A stretch of DNA of 64,000 nt from CAVTLG01 sp963735495 (GTDB lineage Bacteria > Chloroflexota > Ktedonobacteria > Ktedonobacterales > Ktedonobacteraceae): NCBI GenBank assembly GCA_963735495.1, contig CAVTLG010000008.1, forward strand, positions 434,001-498,000, read 5' to 3'. This document shows, in pieces, positions 8,631 through 17,768 of the stretch. Both the position numbers and the translations under genes were made by a program. The notes under the pieces are model-generated. The model saw only the letters and a list, made by a program, of their open reading frames with translations. It made no database searches and had not been told where the DNA came from. Every line of letters starts with the position of its first letter. Position 1 is the stretch's first letter.

Positions 8631-9817
8631 ATTGCCTCTCCGGGATCTATAGCCGACTCCGACAGAGAGTCTTCATTGCGCTTTCCGCTAGCCGTTTCTT
8701 CTACTTGCGTTGCCTCTTTTGCAACCGCTGTTTCCTCTACAGGGTGCTCGCTAGTTGTCTCATGAGAGGACGCTGCGATGGCATTGTTCCGCCGATTATC
8801 TTCCTCCCAGTGCTGATCTGCGGCAAAAGCCATCCCTTCAGCTACCTCTGCATCCGCCTCAGCATACATAGCCACGTGTAACGCCTGCTCCTCTGCCGCC
8901 TCAGCATCTGCCAGCACCGCCTGGGCATGTGTCGCCTCGCGTTCAGCCGCCTGCAAGGCTTGTACAGCCTCCGCGCCCAACAACGCCCCATCCTGTATCG
9001 CACTACGCACCAGCATCACCATCTGTTCGGCTTGCCTGAGCAGTTGACGAGCCTCTCGCGCACGAAGACTACTCGCCTCAGCCCGTGCCTCCGCCTCAGC
9101 CGCCACTACGCCAGCAGCATTGGCAAGCACCATAGACGCAAGCTTCTCCACAGCTTCCTCCTCCTCATCAATTTCCGCGCTACTGGCAGACCCCGGTCCA
9201 CTACGGCTAGCGGGCAGACGTTCCACTAAGGGTTGCTCGTCCGCAGGCATAAGATTTTCTAGCACAGTAACTAGCTGCTCGGCGGTGCTGGCAGACTGCT
9301 CAGTTTCCTGCGCGAAAGCCCCGGCTTTGTCGGCCTCATCTTGCAACTGCTGCAGTTCTTGTTCCAGGTGACGAGCAAACACCATCTGCTCCATACGCAC
9401 AGATGCATCAAGCGCTCTTTTTATGGCGAGACGCGCAGCTCGCTCGGCTGTACTGGCAACGGCACGAGCCTGTCTGGCTGTCGCGAGCGCCTCTACAGAA
9501 ATATGCGCTACCAGGGCATCCTGCGATGGCTGAACTTCCGGCCATGCCTCTTCCGTTTGCGCTCGATAAGATACAACAACAGGCTCTGTGGCAGGCGCCA
9601 CTGCTAATTTCTGCTGTCCACGGTCCAAAATCGTCTCTAACTCTTTGACGCGCGAAGCTCTCTTCTGCAGACGGACTTCCGCCCGTTGCAGACCCTCCTC
9701 AGCCTTCGCCAGTGCCTCGCGTGCCTGCTCCAGACGTACCTGTATAGTATTTCTACGCTTTTCTAGCTGCGTTTCACTTTTCTTTGAGGACTTATCCTGA
9801 GATCCGCGATTAGCCAT
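8627..9817 (-). CDS. Alanine/glutamate-rich coiled-coil protein, function unknown
   Basis: A 396-residue, highly acidic protein made almost wholly of predicted coiled coil (for example LEQAREALAKAEEGLQRAEV near residue 30) with Ala and Glu dominating; the tail is disordered. No membrane segment is seen. The ATG at 9817 is preferred to one at 9847 because GGAGG lies 8 bases before it. It is the first gene of the operon with the DUF2851 and rluB genes. Composition makes similarity-based naming unreliable; I give no function. Confidence 0.75.
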   Translation of the reverse strand: MANRGSQDKSSKKSETQLEKRRNTIQVRLEQAREALAKAEEGLQRAEVRLQKRASRVKELETILDRGQQKLAVAPATEPVVVSYRAQTEEAWPEVQPSQDALVAHISVEALATARQARAVASTAERAARLAIKRALDASVRMEQMVFARHLEQELQQLQDEADKAGAFAQETEQSASTAEQLVTVLENLMPADEQPLVERLPASRSGPGSASSAEIDEEEEAVEKLASMVLANAAGVVAAEAEARAEASSLRAREARQLLRQAEQMVMLVRSAIQDGALLGAEAVQALQAAEREATHAQAVLADAEAAEEQALHVAMYAEADAEVAEGMAFAADQHWEEDNRRNNAIAASSHETTSEHPVEETAVAKEATQVEETASGKRNEDSLSESAIDPGEAM

Positions 9818-9964
9818 GCTATTATCCTCCAGGCGAACAGGAATCACAACCTGCTATGACCTTCTTCTCATCTTCTCTTACCCTTCTACGTTCTCCATCT
9901 ATAGATCATACCATTATTCACGCTAGATGATAATGTTACAGACTTTGTGTTACCTGGAACAAAG

Positions 9965-10396
9965 CTAGCGTTTCCAGCTTTTCACCCAGGCAAAGGTCAT
10001 GCGCCAGAGTACCAGGAAGATCATGTTCACAACCAGCACAATAAACATAAATATCCACGGTGGGACGCCGTGATCGACGAAAATACCTCGCAAAAGCATT
10101 GATAGCGGCCACGCGGCTAGCCAGGATAGCGCAGTACGGGACGCCATTTTACGCGGCTGCGTGGCCAGTTCGCGGCGAAAAGCGCCCACGAAAGGGGATA
10201 CGATAAACCAGGCCACGATAAATGGCCATGCCGTGAGCACAACATTTGTAACAGTCAGCCCATCTTTGTGACTATTGATACCAATAATCGTAAAGACCAG
10301 AAATGATACAATATCACCACAGGCCAGACTCGCAATATGTCCTCTATCTGCACCTTGTTTGTTTGTCACAGACGGCAAGGATTCTTTGGTGGCCAT
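9965..10396 (-). CDS. DUF3054 family membrane protein
   Basis: A 143-residue protein with about four membrane helices. The N-terminal helix GDIVSFLVFTIIGINSHKDG and the later PFVGAFRRE and alternating tryptophans match DUF3054 proteins, which have no known function. It starts 3 bases after ccmD and ends the minus-strand ccm run, so it is probably co-transcribed with cytochrome c maturation genes. Confidence 0.75.
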   Translation of the reverse strand: MATKESLPSVTNKQGADRGHIASLACGDIVSFLVFTIIGINSHKDGLTVTNVVLTAWPFIVAWFIVSPFVGAFRRELATQPRKMASRTALSWLAAWPLSMLLRGIFVDHGVPPWIFMFIVLVVNMIFLVLWRMTFAWVKSWKR

Positions 10397-10399
10397 ACC

Positions 10400-10618
10400 C
10401 TACACATCCTCCGTTACGCGAGAAAGCAATATTTCTTCCTCAGGTTCGCGCTCAGATGATTTAAAAACCTGTTCTTGTTGCTGCTCACGCACCAATTCCT
10501 GCACTGCAACTAGCTCGGTACGTACACCGCGAATACGCATAGCCACAAACGCCAGGTAAGCAAATAATCCAAGCCAGGCAATAGCATAGGCAGCTATCAG
10601 ATAAGTTGATTCTTGCAT
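10400..10618 (-). CDS. ccmD: CcmD-like small membrane protein
   Basis: A 72-residue protein with one N-terminal membrane helix (YLIAAYAIAWLGLFAYLAFV) followed by a charged helix RIRGVRTELVAVQELV. That layout, and the position directly after ccmC, fits CcmD, which helps release heme-loaded CcmE from CcmABC in the inner membrane. Sequence conservation in CcmD is low, so position carries much of the weight. The tail is Glu/Gln-rich. Confidence 0.75.
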   Translation of the reverse strand: MQESTYLIAAYAIAWLGLFAYLAFVAMRIRGVRTELVAVQELVREQQQEQVFKSSEREPEEEILLSRVTEDV

Positions 10619-10632
10619 CGCTGTATCCTCTT

Positions 10633-11373
10633 CTATTCAACGCTGACACGCAGACGCTGTGCCAGTGTTTGCATTTTCTGTAACTGATAGAGTTGCATCA
10701 CGAGAAAAACATAGAATATGGTGAATGCCACCAGTGCTACCATCAAAGTAAGCGTGACCGAGGCAGGCAAAGCACCTGTCCCCACTTCATGAGCGGGATG
10801 TAGCGTACGCCACCAGTTAGTCGCCTCATAGATGATCGGCACATCAATCACCCCCACGATGCCCAGTACCGCAGCGGAGCGCGCACTGGTATCAGTACGA
10901 CCCATGTAGCTACGTAGCATCAAATAGGCGACAAACATAAACCACAGGATCAGCGCAGCGGTCAGCATGGCATCCCAGGTCCACCAGGTACCCCAGATGA
11001 CTTTGCCCCACATAGAACCCAGGATCAGCGCCAGCGTCAGAAAGACCACGCCAACCTCAGCCGAGGCACGCGCAAGCCAATCCCAGCGCTCATCGGGTCT
11101 GATCAGGTAGATCACGCCCGCCGCAGCCAGCACGACAAAAGCGAGCATACCAATCCAGGCCATGGGTACATGAAAATAGAAGATCTTCTGTGGCAGACCT
11201 TGCACGGCATCAACTGGCGCGTACAAGAAAATTAAGCCGATGGAGACCATCACGCCGATACACGATAACACACCCAGGATCAAAGAAACGACCGGCAGGC
11301 GCTCAGTGCGCCGCTCTTGCACGTCTGTTGGATTCTGGCGCTCAACACGCGTTGCTTGCTTTGCTAAGGCCAT
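10633..11373 (-). CDS. ccmC: Heme exporter/handling protein CcmC
   Basis: A 246-residue protein with six membrane helices. It presents heme on the outer face of the membrane to CcmE. The heme-handling tryptophan-rich motif WGTWWTWDAMLT is present, flanked by the conserved histidines in FYFHVPMAW (first external His) and TLHPAHE (second). The N-terminal 25 residues are charged. It lies 65 bases downstream of ccmB and 14 bases upstream of ccmD, in the usual ccmABCD order. Confidence 0.92.
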   Translation of the reverse strand: MALAKQATRVERQNPTDVQERRTERLPVVSLILGVLSCIGVMVSIGLIFLYAPVDAVQGLPQKIFYFHVPMAWIGMLAFVVLAAAGVIYLIRPDERWDWLARASAEVGVVFLTLALILGSMWGKVIWGTWWTWDAMLTAALILWFMFVAYLMLRSYMGRTDTSARSAAVLGIVGVIDVPIIYEATNWWRTLHPAHEVGTGALPASVTLTLMVALVAFTIFYVFLVMQLYQLQKMQTLAQRLRVSVE

Positions 11374-11438
11374 AACATCTACTCCTAATACAACAAGGCA
11401 TTGACAAGGATAAGACTATCTCTCGTCGTCCTCTGCTA

Positions 11439-12116
11439 TTATTCCTCGATAACATATTGAAAGGTGAGCGTGGAAACACTCAGAAATATAATATCAAACG
11501 CGACAAGCAGACCTAGCCAGGGTGGTTGGTTAGCTACTGGCGCTAACAACTGCTGCGTCGCTCGCACCACACTGATCACGACAGGTACAATCAACGGAAA
11601 GACGATAATGGGCAGGAGCAATTCTCGTGCCTCGGTCGCCGCTGCCATGGCGGAAAACAGCGTGCCAATCGAGGCGATACCCAGCGTTCCCAGCAAGACG
11701 ATCAGCGGCATGCTGCCAAAGAGCGGTACGTTGAACAGTGCCGCAAAAACCGGCAAGGCAACGATCTCTACAACACCGATAAAGAGTACATTGCCCAGCA
11801 GTTTCGCCAGATAGATAGCTCTACGATCAACCGGACACAGTAATAGACGATCCATTGAACCACGCTCGCGCTCAGCAACAATGGTGCGTCCCAATCCCAA
11901 CAGGCTGGCAAAAATAAAGGCGACCCACAACGCGCCAGGAGCGACCGCCGCAACAGTATCCACGCGCAGATCAAAGGTAAAATTAAAAATCACCAGGACC
12001 AACAAGGCAAACATACCCATGCCCAGCCATGTCTGCTTGCTACGCAATTCATAGCGTATGTCTTTCCAGAGAATCGCCCAGACCTGGCTCAGAAAAATAC
12101 GCCCATCGCTGATCAT
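11439..12116 (-). CDS. ccmB: Heme exporter ABC permease CcmB
   Basis: A 225-residue membrane protein with about six helices, the permease of the CcmAB ATPase that drives release of holo-CcmE. The family pattern starts at VWAILWKDIRYELRSKQT and continues with GRTIVAERERGSMDRLLLCPVDRRAIYLAKLL, the coupling region facing CcmA. Its ATG overlaps the ccmA stop (ATGA at 12113-12116). Confidence 0.92.
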   Translation of the reverse strand: MISDGRIFLSQVWAILWKDIRYELRSKQTWLGMGMFALLVLVIFNFTFDLRVDTVAAVAPGALWVAFIFASLLGLGRTIVAERERGSMDRLLLCPVDRRAIYLAKLLGNVLFIGVVEIVALPVFAALFNVPLFGSMPLIVLLGTLGIASIGTLFSAMAAATEARELLLPIIVFPLIVPVVISVVRATQQLLAPVANQPPWLGLLVAFDIIFLSVSTLTFQYVIEE

Positions 12117-12925
12117 GTGACCTCCTGATAGCGCCGTCGCAACTCGCCTGACTCCAGCCTAGCTGTCCTCTGCTGGTATGCCACGCGTCCCCGACTCAGG
12201 ATGACGATGTGATCACTCAAGCTCTGCGCGCGTTCGAGTTGATGGGTCGTGAAAAGCAGGCTACCGCCGTGGGCAATATGTTCTGCCAGCAAGGTATCTA
12301 CCAGTTCATTGCCCTGCTGATCGAGACCCGTTTCTGGCTCATCTAACAGTAAGAGGCGCGGCGCATGCAGCAACGCTCGCGCCCATGATACCCGCTGCAC
12401 CTGCCCACGTGAGAGCGCACTGACTCGCTCACGCATACGTTTCTCCAGGCCCACACGCTGTAATAATGTCTGCGCACGCTCCACAGCATGCTTCACAGCA
12501 TACATACGAGCAAAGAACAGCAGGTTTTCCAGCGCAGTCAGTTCCTCATAGAGATAGGGCTGATGAGCCACAAAGCCAACAAGATGGCGCACCTGCTGCG
12601 CATCGCGCACACTATCCAGTCCCAGAATAGAGACACTGCCCGCGCTCGGCCTGGTTAGACCAACGAGCATGCGCAACAACGTCGTTTTACCGGCTCCATT
12701 GGCACCCAGCAAGGCCATACGCTGTCCCTGAGCTAAGACAAAGTCAACGTGACGCAGAATGGGCTTCAGCGCATAACTCTTTTGCAGATCACGCACAGCA
12801 ATGGCCGCTGGCCTGACAGGCACAGATGCAGGCAACGAGACAGAACCAGACACGACAATACCGTTCTGGAGCGTCTGTTCTGCCTTATCTTGATTGGTTA
12901 GTTGGATGTTTCTGTTCGTCTGCAT
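12113..12925 (-). CDS. ccmA: Heme exporter ABC ATPase CcmA
   Basis: The 270-residue ATPase of the CcmAB complex. Walker A GANGAGKTT (about 76-84), signature LSRGQVQRV, Walker B RLLLLDEPETGLD and the H-loop TTHQLE are all intact. It has an extra N-terminal segment of about 40 polar residues compared with short CcmA proteins. Identity as CcmA rather than a generic exporter ATPase rests on the ccmB overlap and cluster context. Confidence 0.92.
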   Translation of the reverse strand: MQTNRNIQLTNQDKAEQTLQNGIVVSGSVSLPASVPVRPAAIAVRDLQKSYALKPILRHVDFVLAQGQRMALLGANGAGKTTLLRMLVGLTRPSAGSVSILGLDSVRDAQQVRHLVGFVAHQPYLYEELTALENLLFFARMYAVKHAVERAQTLLQRVGLEKRMRERVSALSRGQVQRVSWARALLHAPRLLLLDEPETGLDQQGNELVDTLLAEHIAHGGSLLFTTHQLERAQSLSDHIVILSRGRVAYQQRTARLESGELRRRYQEVT

Positions 12926-13139
12926 GATCGCCTATCTCTGCGTGTCATTAATCCGTACGCCAGGGCGGTCGCAAGGACACGCCCCTACCCCATCATTTTC
13001 ATCACCCAATCCCTCCACGTGTATGACCCAATCCCATCGTTTTCATCCCCCTACCGGGTAGGGGCGTCACCTCGCGTGCGCCCTGTCGCCTCCTCCACCC
13101 CAAATTTACGATATACATCTCCTAATAAAGGTTGCCTGT
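12926..13139. other. Intergenic region with GC-rich inverted repeats
   Basis: 214 bases between the Cna-like gene and ccmA. They contain CACGCCCCTACCCCATC and a near-perfect palindrome CCCCTACC-G-GGTAGGGG (about 13049-13065), with CATCATTTTCATCACCCAATCC and CATCGTTTTCATCCCCC as similar segments. The pieces resemble short interspersed repeats and recall the element at 26278-26363. No gene is seen. Confidence 0.5.
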
Positions 13140-14369
13140 TCAGCGCCTCACGGTCTCCTGCTCACTCATGAGGGAGCGTAAGCGAGCCTTAGCTTTGTTG
13201 CGCCGCTCCTCGTAACCGGCTTTTGTCAACTTACCGCTCTCATACTCGCGGTCCAGATTGAGTAATTCTTGTAAGAGCATCTGCCGCCGATCCTGTTGTG
13301 CGTTGCTCTTCGCCGTACCATTGCTTCTGGGCAAGCTGGGCATGAGTTGACGCCGCCGGGCGCGATAGAGGAACCATGTACCCACGATGACCATGAGCAT
13401 CAGCAATATGATCACTATCAGCCAGATGTTATTTGCGCTAAAGAGCGTAGCAAATATTGACGTATGCTCTAGCGTGAGTCCCCCTAAATTAACGGAGATC
13501 GTACGTTGAGCAAGCAAACCATCTACGCTAAAAAGGCGATAGGTATGCTGATCGGTCGCCGTAACGATGCCCTGGTTTTGCAATCCGCCCGCGTTGACTT
13601 CGAGCGTGGGTGGGATCATCACCGATAGCGCGACCGTCGGATACATTGCCGTGTAGCTCAAATCGTAGCTCGGTGGACTATAGGGTATTTCAAAGGAGAA
13701 GGAAAAGTCGTTTTCACCTGGCAACAATGCCGCATTGCTGGCAAAACCACGGTTCACGTATATCTCTTGATAACCCGCAAAGCCACTCCCTAGCGTGATG
13801 TCCTGCGCACCAACCGGCAATGAAAAGAGCAGCGCGTTTGGCTTGCTATGGTTGGCCGTTAATGAGCCAACATAGGTATGGGTATCCAGATTTTCGAAGG
13901 AGAATACCTCAGAGATCGTGAGTAGCCCTTTTTGCGTATCTGGCTCCTCCACGAGCACCGTAGCCTGTTCAATTGCCACTTTCGCCGTACTGGTTGTGGG
14001 CTGGTAGACTGTCAGGTTCACTTGCTGCGCAGGCTTACTATCCAACGTCACAATAGCGCTGACATACTGTGCACCCTTGTAATGGATGTACACAGCATAG
14101 CTGATGGTCTTATCGGTCGCCAGATTGCTAAATGAGAAATTGCCTTGCGCATCCGTTTTGGCGGTTGCCAGGTCCTTGCCACTATTGTCCTGCGACATCT
14201 GTAGCGTGACCGTTTGACCCGCTAACGGAGCATTACGATTGCTACCGTCCAGCAGTTGTCCAAAGATACGACCGTTGCTGGCTGCATGCGCGGAGATGCT
14301 GATCAATGGGAAAAGCCATACCACGAGGATTAACGCTAGCACAGCACTTCTACTTGTTTGCTTCTTCAT
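13140..14369 (-). CDS. Secreted/membrane protein with carboxypeptidase-regulatory-like domain, in ccm cluster
   Basis: A 409-residue protein. A signal peptide (MKKQTSRSAVLALILVVWLF to AHA) leads to an external beta domain of the Cna-B/carboxypeptidase regulatory kind (about 30-130: GRIFGQLLDGSN... TDAQGNFSFSNL). A second beta-rich region follows, then one membrane helix (IWLIVIILLMLMVIVGTWFL) and a short cytoplasmic tail with LLNLDREYESGKLTKAGYEE. That tail resembles the segment ELDYQLGNIAEPDYRNLRE of the neighbouring CcmI-like protein. It overlaps the ccmI-like gene by 20 bases and precedes ccmA, so a role in cytochrome maturation is inferred; none is known. Confidence 0.7.
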   Translation of the reverse strand: MKKQTSRSAVLALILVVWLFPLISISAHAASNGRIFGQLLDGSNRNAPLAGQTVTLQMSQDNSGKDLATAKTDAQGNFSFSNLATDKTISYAVYIHYKGAQYVSAIVTLDSKPAQQVNLTVYQPTTSTAKVAIEQATVLVEEPDTQKGLLTISEVFSFENLDTHTYVGSLTANHSKPNALLFSLPVGAQDITLGSGFAGYQEIYVNRGFASNAALLPGENDFSFSFEIPYSPPSYDLSYTAMYPTVALSVMIPPTLEVNAGGLQNQGIVTATDQHTYRLFSVDGLLAQRTISVNLGGLTLEHTSIFATLFSANNIWLIVIILLMLMVIVGTWFLYRARRRQLMPSLPRSNGTAKSNAQQDRRQMLLQELLNLDREYESGKLTKAGYEERRNKAKARLRSLMSEQETVRR

Positions 14370-14703
14370 GGCTCTCCTTCATGGCATGCAACTGTGCTTC
14401 AATTTCCGCGTCGATCTCCTGATCACGATCACGCCGTGACTTCAAGGCGACTAATGCACGTCGCATGTAGCGTTCCCGCAAGTTTCGGTAGTCTGGCTCC
14501 GCAATGTTGCCAAGCTGATAGTCAAGTTCGACTTCTTGCAAGGCATTGCGCGCGGATTGTTCTTGCTCGCTTACTGCTGCTATCTCTGGCGCATCTGGCC
14601 CCAGTAGCACAGGCAGCAGATCTTGCTCCGAGCGACGATAGAGCGGATAGAGCACGAAGGCCAGCGCACATAGTCCCAGCACGATTGCCACGGCGATAAC
14701 CAT
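14350..14703 (-). CDS. CcmI/CycH N-terminal-like membrane protein
   Basis: A 117-residue protein with one N-terminal membrane helix (MVIAVAIVLGLCALAFVLYPLY) and a cytoplasmic coiled-coil region ALQEVELDYQLGNIAEPDYR that matches the first domain of CcmI, the apocytochrome chaperone subunit of the heme lyase. The periplasmic TPR domain of full CcmI is absent. Its start overlaps the ccmH stop by one base and its end overlaps the next gene by 20 bases. Confidence 0.75.
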   Translation of the reverse strand: MVIAVAIVLGLCALAFVLYPLYRRSEQDLLPVLLGPDAPEIAAVSEQEQSARNALQEVELDYQLGNIAEPDYRNLRERYMRRALVALKSRRDRDQEIDAEIEAQLHAMKESHEEANK

Positions 14704-15245
14704 TAGCTCACCTCCGTTCTGTAGGGTTTGAAGAGCACATCTTCAGCTGCCAGTTCTTGTTCAAGTTGCCCGCGATAACTTTCCAGCTCGGCATCTTCAA
14801 GTATCTCGCCTGTATTTTGCACAGCGCCTCCACCACTGCCGGGAGCGCTCATTCGCCATTCACGCAAGACGAAAAACAAGAGCACACATCCGGCCAGAAA
14901 CAGCGCTATCGGGACCAGCCAGGCAAACAACGTCAGACCCAGCCACGGCGGCGACCAGACGATACCGGCTCCGTAGCGATCCTCGAAAAATTGAATTATT
15001 TGCTGATCTGACTTGCCTGCTTGCACTTGCTGGCGAATGACCTGGCGCATCTGCTCGGCTATGCTCACAGACGAATCCGCCACAGACTCGTCCTGGCAGA
15101 CCGGACATTTCAATTGTGAGGCGATGCTATGCACTCGCTGGTCTATGGTCTGGGGACGCGGCGTCGCCAGCAACAGCGACGAGCCGATAGCCGCCATGAC
15201 GGCTAGCAGCGCCGTTATGAGCAAGATTGAGCGCCTCTGTTTCAT
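14703..15245 (-). CDS. ccmH: Cytochrome c maturation thiol oxidoreductase CcmH
   Basis: A 180-residue membrane-anchored protein. The N-terminal hydrophobic segment is a signal/anchor. The redox motif LKCPVCQDESVADS (CxxC at about residues 49-52) is the LRCPxCQ hallmark; it reduces the apocytochrome heme-binding cysteines or a partner. The three-helix region with RYGAGIVWSPPWLGLTLFAW and a second membrane segment follow. The C-terminal 50 residues are acidic. ATGA overlap links it to ccmF. Confidence 0.92.
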   Translation of the reverse strand: MKQRRSILLITALLAVMAAIGSSLLLATPRPQTIDQRVHSIASQLKCPVCQDESVADSSVSIAEQMRQVIRQQVQAGKSDQQIIQFFEDRYGAGIVWSPPWLGLTLFAWLVPIALFLAGCVLLFFVLREWRMSAPGSGGGAVQNTGEILEDAELESYRGQLEQELAAEDVLFKPYRTEVS

Positions 15246-17278
15246 ACCACGACCCCCTCATCGGCTTTACCGGCAGCCTCGTCAGCTTGCGCTCCAGCAG
15301 TGCGCGTGCCTGACAACCCGGAGCGGCCCGCCAACACACGACGATGTTCCGGCCACCAGCAGATTATACCGCCGATAATCATCAGCGCACCACCGTACCA
15401 GACCAGCGGCACTAACGGGTTGATAAAGACGCGAATCGTGGCTTGTGCCGGTCCATCCCAATCGTCCAGGTACACATAGACATCTGTCAGCCCGACCGTG
15501 GTAATCGAGATCTGGCTGGCTGGCTGATTCCCGTAGTTGGCATAGTAGGTGCGCCCCGGATAAATATAGCCCAGCAACTGCTCACCGTGCCACAGTTGCA
15601 ATTGGGCGGCAATAGATTCTTTGCCGGTATTTTTTGTGTCAATATTGCCGAAATAGGTCAGGCGATAGCCTCCGATATTCATATCCTGCCCGGGCTTGAG
15701 CTGTGTGTCTTGCTGCGTCTGAAAATAGCCCGATCCGATAATACCAACGACGAGCAGTATCAGGCCCAGGTGCACCAGATAACCACCATAGCGCCGACGA
15801 TAGCGATTAAAGAGCATATACAAAGCTAACAGGTACGACTCACCATGACGATGACGTACGCGCATGCCCCGCCACAACTCATAGAGAATAGCCGTTGCGG
15901 CAAAGGCACATACAGCAAAACCGACGTTTGCGGCGATATTCTTCACGCCAAAGAACGGCAGAATAGCGGCACACACAGCGGCCAGTATCACAGGAATACA
16001 GACATTGCGCCATAAAGCAGGCAATGAAGCACGTCGCCAGGCCAGCAGCGGTCCTACGCCCATGGCTACTACCAGCACAGCGATCAAAGGTGCCAATACC
16101 TGGTCGTAAAACGGTGGCCCCACTGTCATTTCCTCGTGCTCGAACAGAGCGGTAATCAGTGGGAAGATCGTGCCCCACAGCACCGCGAATGTCATGCCTA
16201 GTAGCAAAAGGTTATTGAGCAAGAAGACGCCTTCGCGCGACACCACCGAGTCAAATTCTTGCTCCGGTCGCAACTTCGGCAGGCGCAGGAAAAAGAGTCC
16301 GCTGGAGAAGACGACGACGATGACTAGAAACGCAAAGAAGTAGCCACCAATGTCCGAGTAGGCAAACGAGTGGACAGAGCTGATAACGCCACTTCTCACC
16401 TCAAAGGTACCAAAGATGGAGAGCGCGAAAGAAAGGATCACCAGCACCAGGTTCCAGACCTTGAGCATGCCACGGCGCTCCTGCACCATAGTCGAGTGTA
16501 GAAAAGCCGTTGCCGTTAGCCAGGGTAGCAGTGCGGCATTTTCCACCGGGTCCCAGGCCCAGTAGCCACCCCAGCCCAACACGTGATACGACCACCAGGC
16601 TCCTAGCAACAAGCCCGCCGACTGGATGGTCCAGGATGCCAGCATCCAGCGCCGAATCGTCTGCAGCCACTCGTTGCCCAGTTTGCCCGTAATCAGCACG
16701 GCGACGGCAATGGCAAACGGCACGGAAAAGCTCATATAGCCCGCCAACAAGGTTGGAGGATGCACGAGCATACCCGGGTCCATGAGCAAGGGATTCAAGC
16801 CGATGCCGTCAGCCGGTGGCACAGCTACGCGCGCGAAAGGATTAGAAACCGTGACCAGCACGAAGACAAAGAAGATCTCGATGCACATGAGCGTCGCCAT
16901 CACGTAGGGGACAAGCACAGAAGGCGCACGGCGGGCGGTCAGCACAAAAATAGCGGAGAACACAGCTAACATACAGGCCCAATAGAGCAATGATCCTTCC
17001 TGCCCACCATAAAAGGCCGCAGCCGTAAAATACCAGGGCATAGCCCGATTAGATTGTTGCGCGACATAAATCACGCCGAAATCATGCGTCAGAAATGACA
17101 GGATCAATGCCAATGCGGCCAGCAGCATAAAAAGGGTCACGGCTAGTAGACCGCGCTTAGCGCAGCGCACCACTCGCGGAGCCAAACGCACGGCACCGAA
17201 CACAGACGCAATAACGGTATAGAGTGCAAAAACCAGGGCCAGTATAAGTGCAATATTGCCTAGATCTGAAAAGTACAC
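15242..17278 (-). CDS. ccmF: Heme lyase CcmF
   Basis: A 678-residue protein with about 14-15 membrane helices that attaches heme from CcmE to apocytochrome c. The tryptophan-rich heme motif WGGYWAWDPVENAALLPWL is present, with conserved histidines in DPGMLVHPPTLLAGY and SVHSFAYSD. The C-terminal large periplasmic domain (about 500-610) is followed by a final membrane helix and a short tail. It lies 9 bases after ccmE and overlaps ccmH by 4. Confidence 0.95.
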   Translation of the reverse strand: MYFSDLGNIALILALVFALYTVIASVFGAVRLAPRVVRCAKRGLLAVTLFMLLAALALILSFLTHDFGVIYVAQQSNRAMPWYFTAAAFYGGQEGSLLYWACMLAVFSAIFVLTARRAPSVLVPYVMATLMCIEIFFVFVLVTVSNPFARVAVPPADGIGLNPLLMDPGMLVHPPTLLAGYMSFSVPFAIAVAVLITGKLGNEWLQTIRRWMLASWTIQSAGLLLGAWWSYHVLGWGGYWAWDPVENAALLPWLTATAFLHSTMVQERRGMLKVWNLVLVILSFALSIFGTFEVRSGVISSVHSFAYSDIGGYFFAFLVIVVVFSSGLFFLRLPKLRPEQEFDSVVSREGVFLLNNLLLLGMTFAVLWGTIFPLITALFEHEEMTVGPPFYDQVLAPLIAVLVVAMGVGPLLAWRRASLPALWRNVCIPVILAAVCAAILPFFGVKNIAANVGFAVCAFAATAILYELWRGMRVRHRHGESYLLALYMLFNRYRRRYGGYLVHLGLILLVVGIIGSGYFQTQQDTQLKPGQDMNIGGYRLTYFGNIDTKNTGKESIAAQLQLWHGEQLLGYIYPGRTYYANYGNQPASQISITTVGLTDVYVYLDDWDGPAQATIRVFINPLVPLVWYGGALMIIGGIICWWPEHRRVLAGRSGLSGTRTAGAQADEAAGKADEGVVV

Positions 17279-17287
17279 GGTTGATCC

Positions 17288-17755
17288 CTACTTCTTCGCT
17301 GCTGGCGTAGCAGCCTGGAACGTTGAAGGGCACTTGGTAAGTAAGGTTTGCGCCTGGAACGGTCCCTGTCCCGTGTAATGTCCCTCGACGACAACCTGGA
17401 TACCAGCCCCAAAAATATCAGGCACGACACCGGTATAGGTAACGGGCAACGTCTGCTTGTTATCTTCAATGACAAATGAAAGACTTTGCTGCTGATAGTT
17501 GCGCTGGATTGATCCCGCCTGCACATAGCCCGCGACACGCACCGATTGTACCGTGCAGGTCGTGCAGGTTTTCAACTCAGGCACGGTCAGATAATAGACA
17601 GCGTTCGCCTGTGTATTGGCATAAACAAGATAAACGACAGCACCAAGTATCAACATCCCAACGAGCAGAAAACTCAGTGGGAAGCGCTTTCGCCGCCGCT
17701 GCGGTGGTTGCTCCAGCGGTGTTTCTTCTGCTGGCACAGTCAATGCAAGCTGCAC
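17288..17755 (-). CDS. ccmE: Cytochrome c maturation heme chaperone CcmE, cysteine type
   Basis: A 155-residue protein with one membrane helix (about 27-46) and an external OB-fold domain. It carries heme covalently between CcmC and CcmF. The usual heme-binding His is replaced by Cys142 in TLLTKCPSTFQAA, as in the known cysteine-type CcmE proteins; the usual nearby Tyr is Phe146 here. An extra CxxC (KTCTTC, 64-67) lies early in the domain. I chose the GTG at 17755 because GGAGG lies 7 bases upstream and directly follows the stop of the CopD-like gene; an open frame continues upstream to 17824 but overlaps that gene. The start is the least certain part. Confidence 0.85.
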   Translation of the reverse strand: MQLALTVPAEETPLEQPPQRRRKRFPLSFLLVGMLILGAVVYLVYANTQANAVYYLTVPELKTCTTCTVQSVRVAGYVQAGSIQRNYQQQSLSFVIEDNKQTLPVTYTGVVPDIFGAGIQVVVEGHYTGQGPFQAQTLLTKCPSTFQAATPAAKK

Positions 17756-17768
17756 AATACGACCTCCA

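Noticed and set aside
9120..9700. Plus-strand open frames opposite the coiled-coil gene (8627-9817)
   Set aside because: They are mirror frames caused by the Ala/Glu-rich codon pattern on the minus strand.
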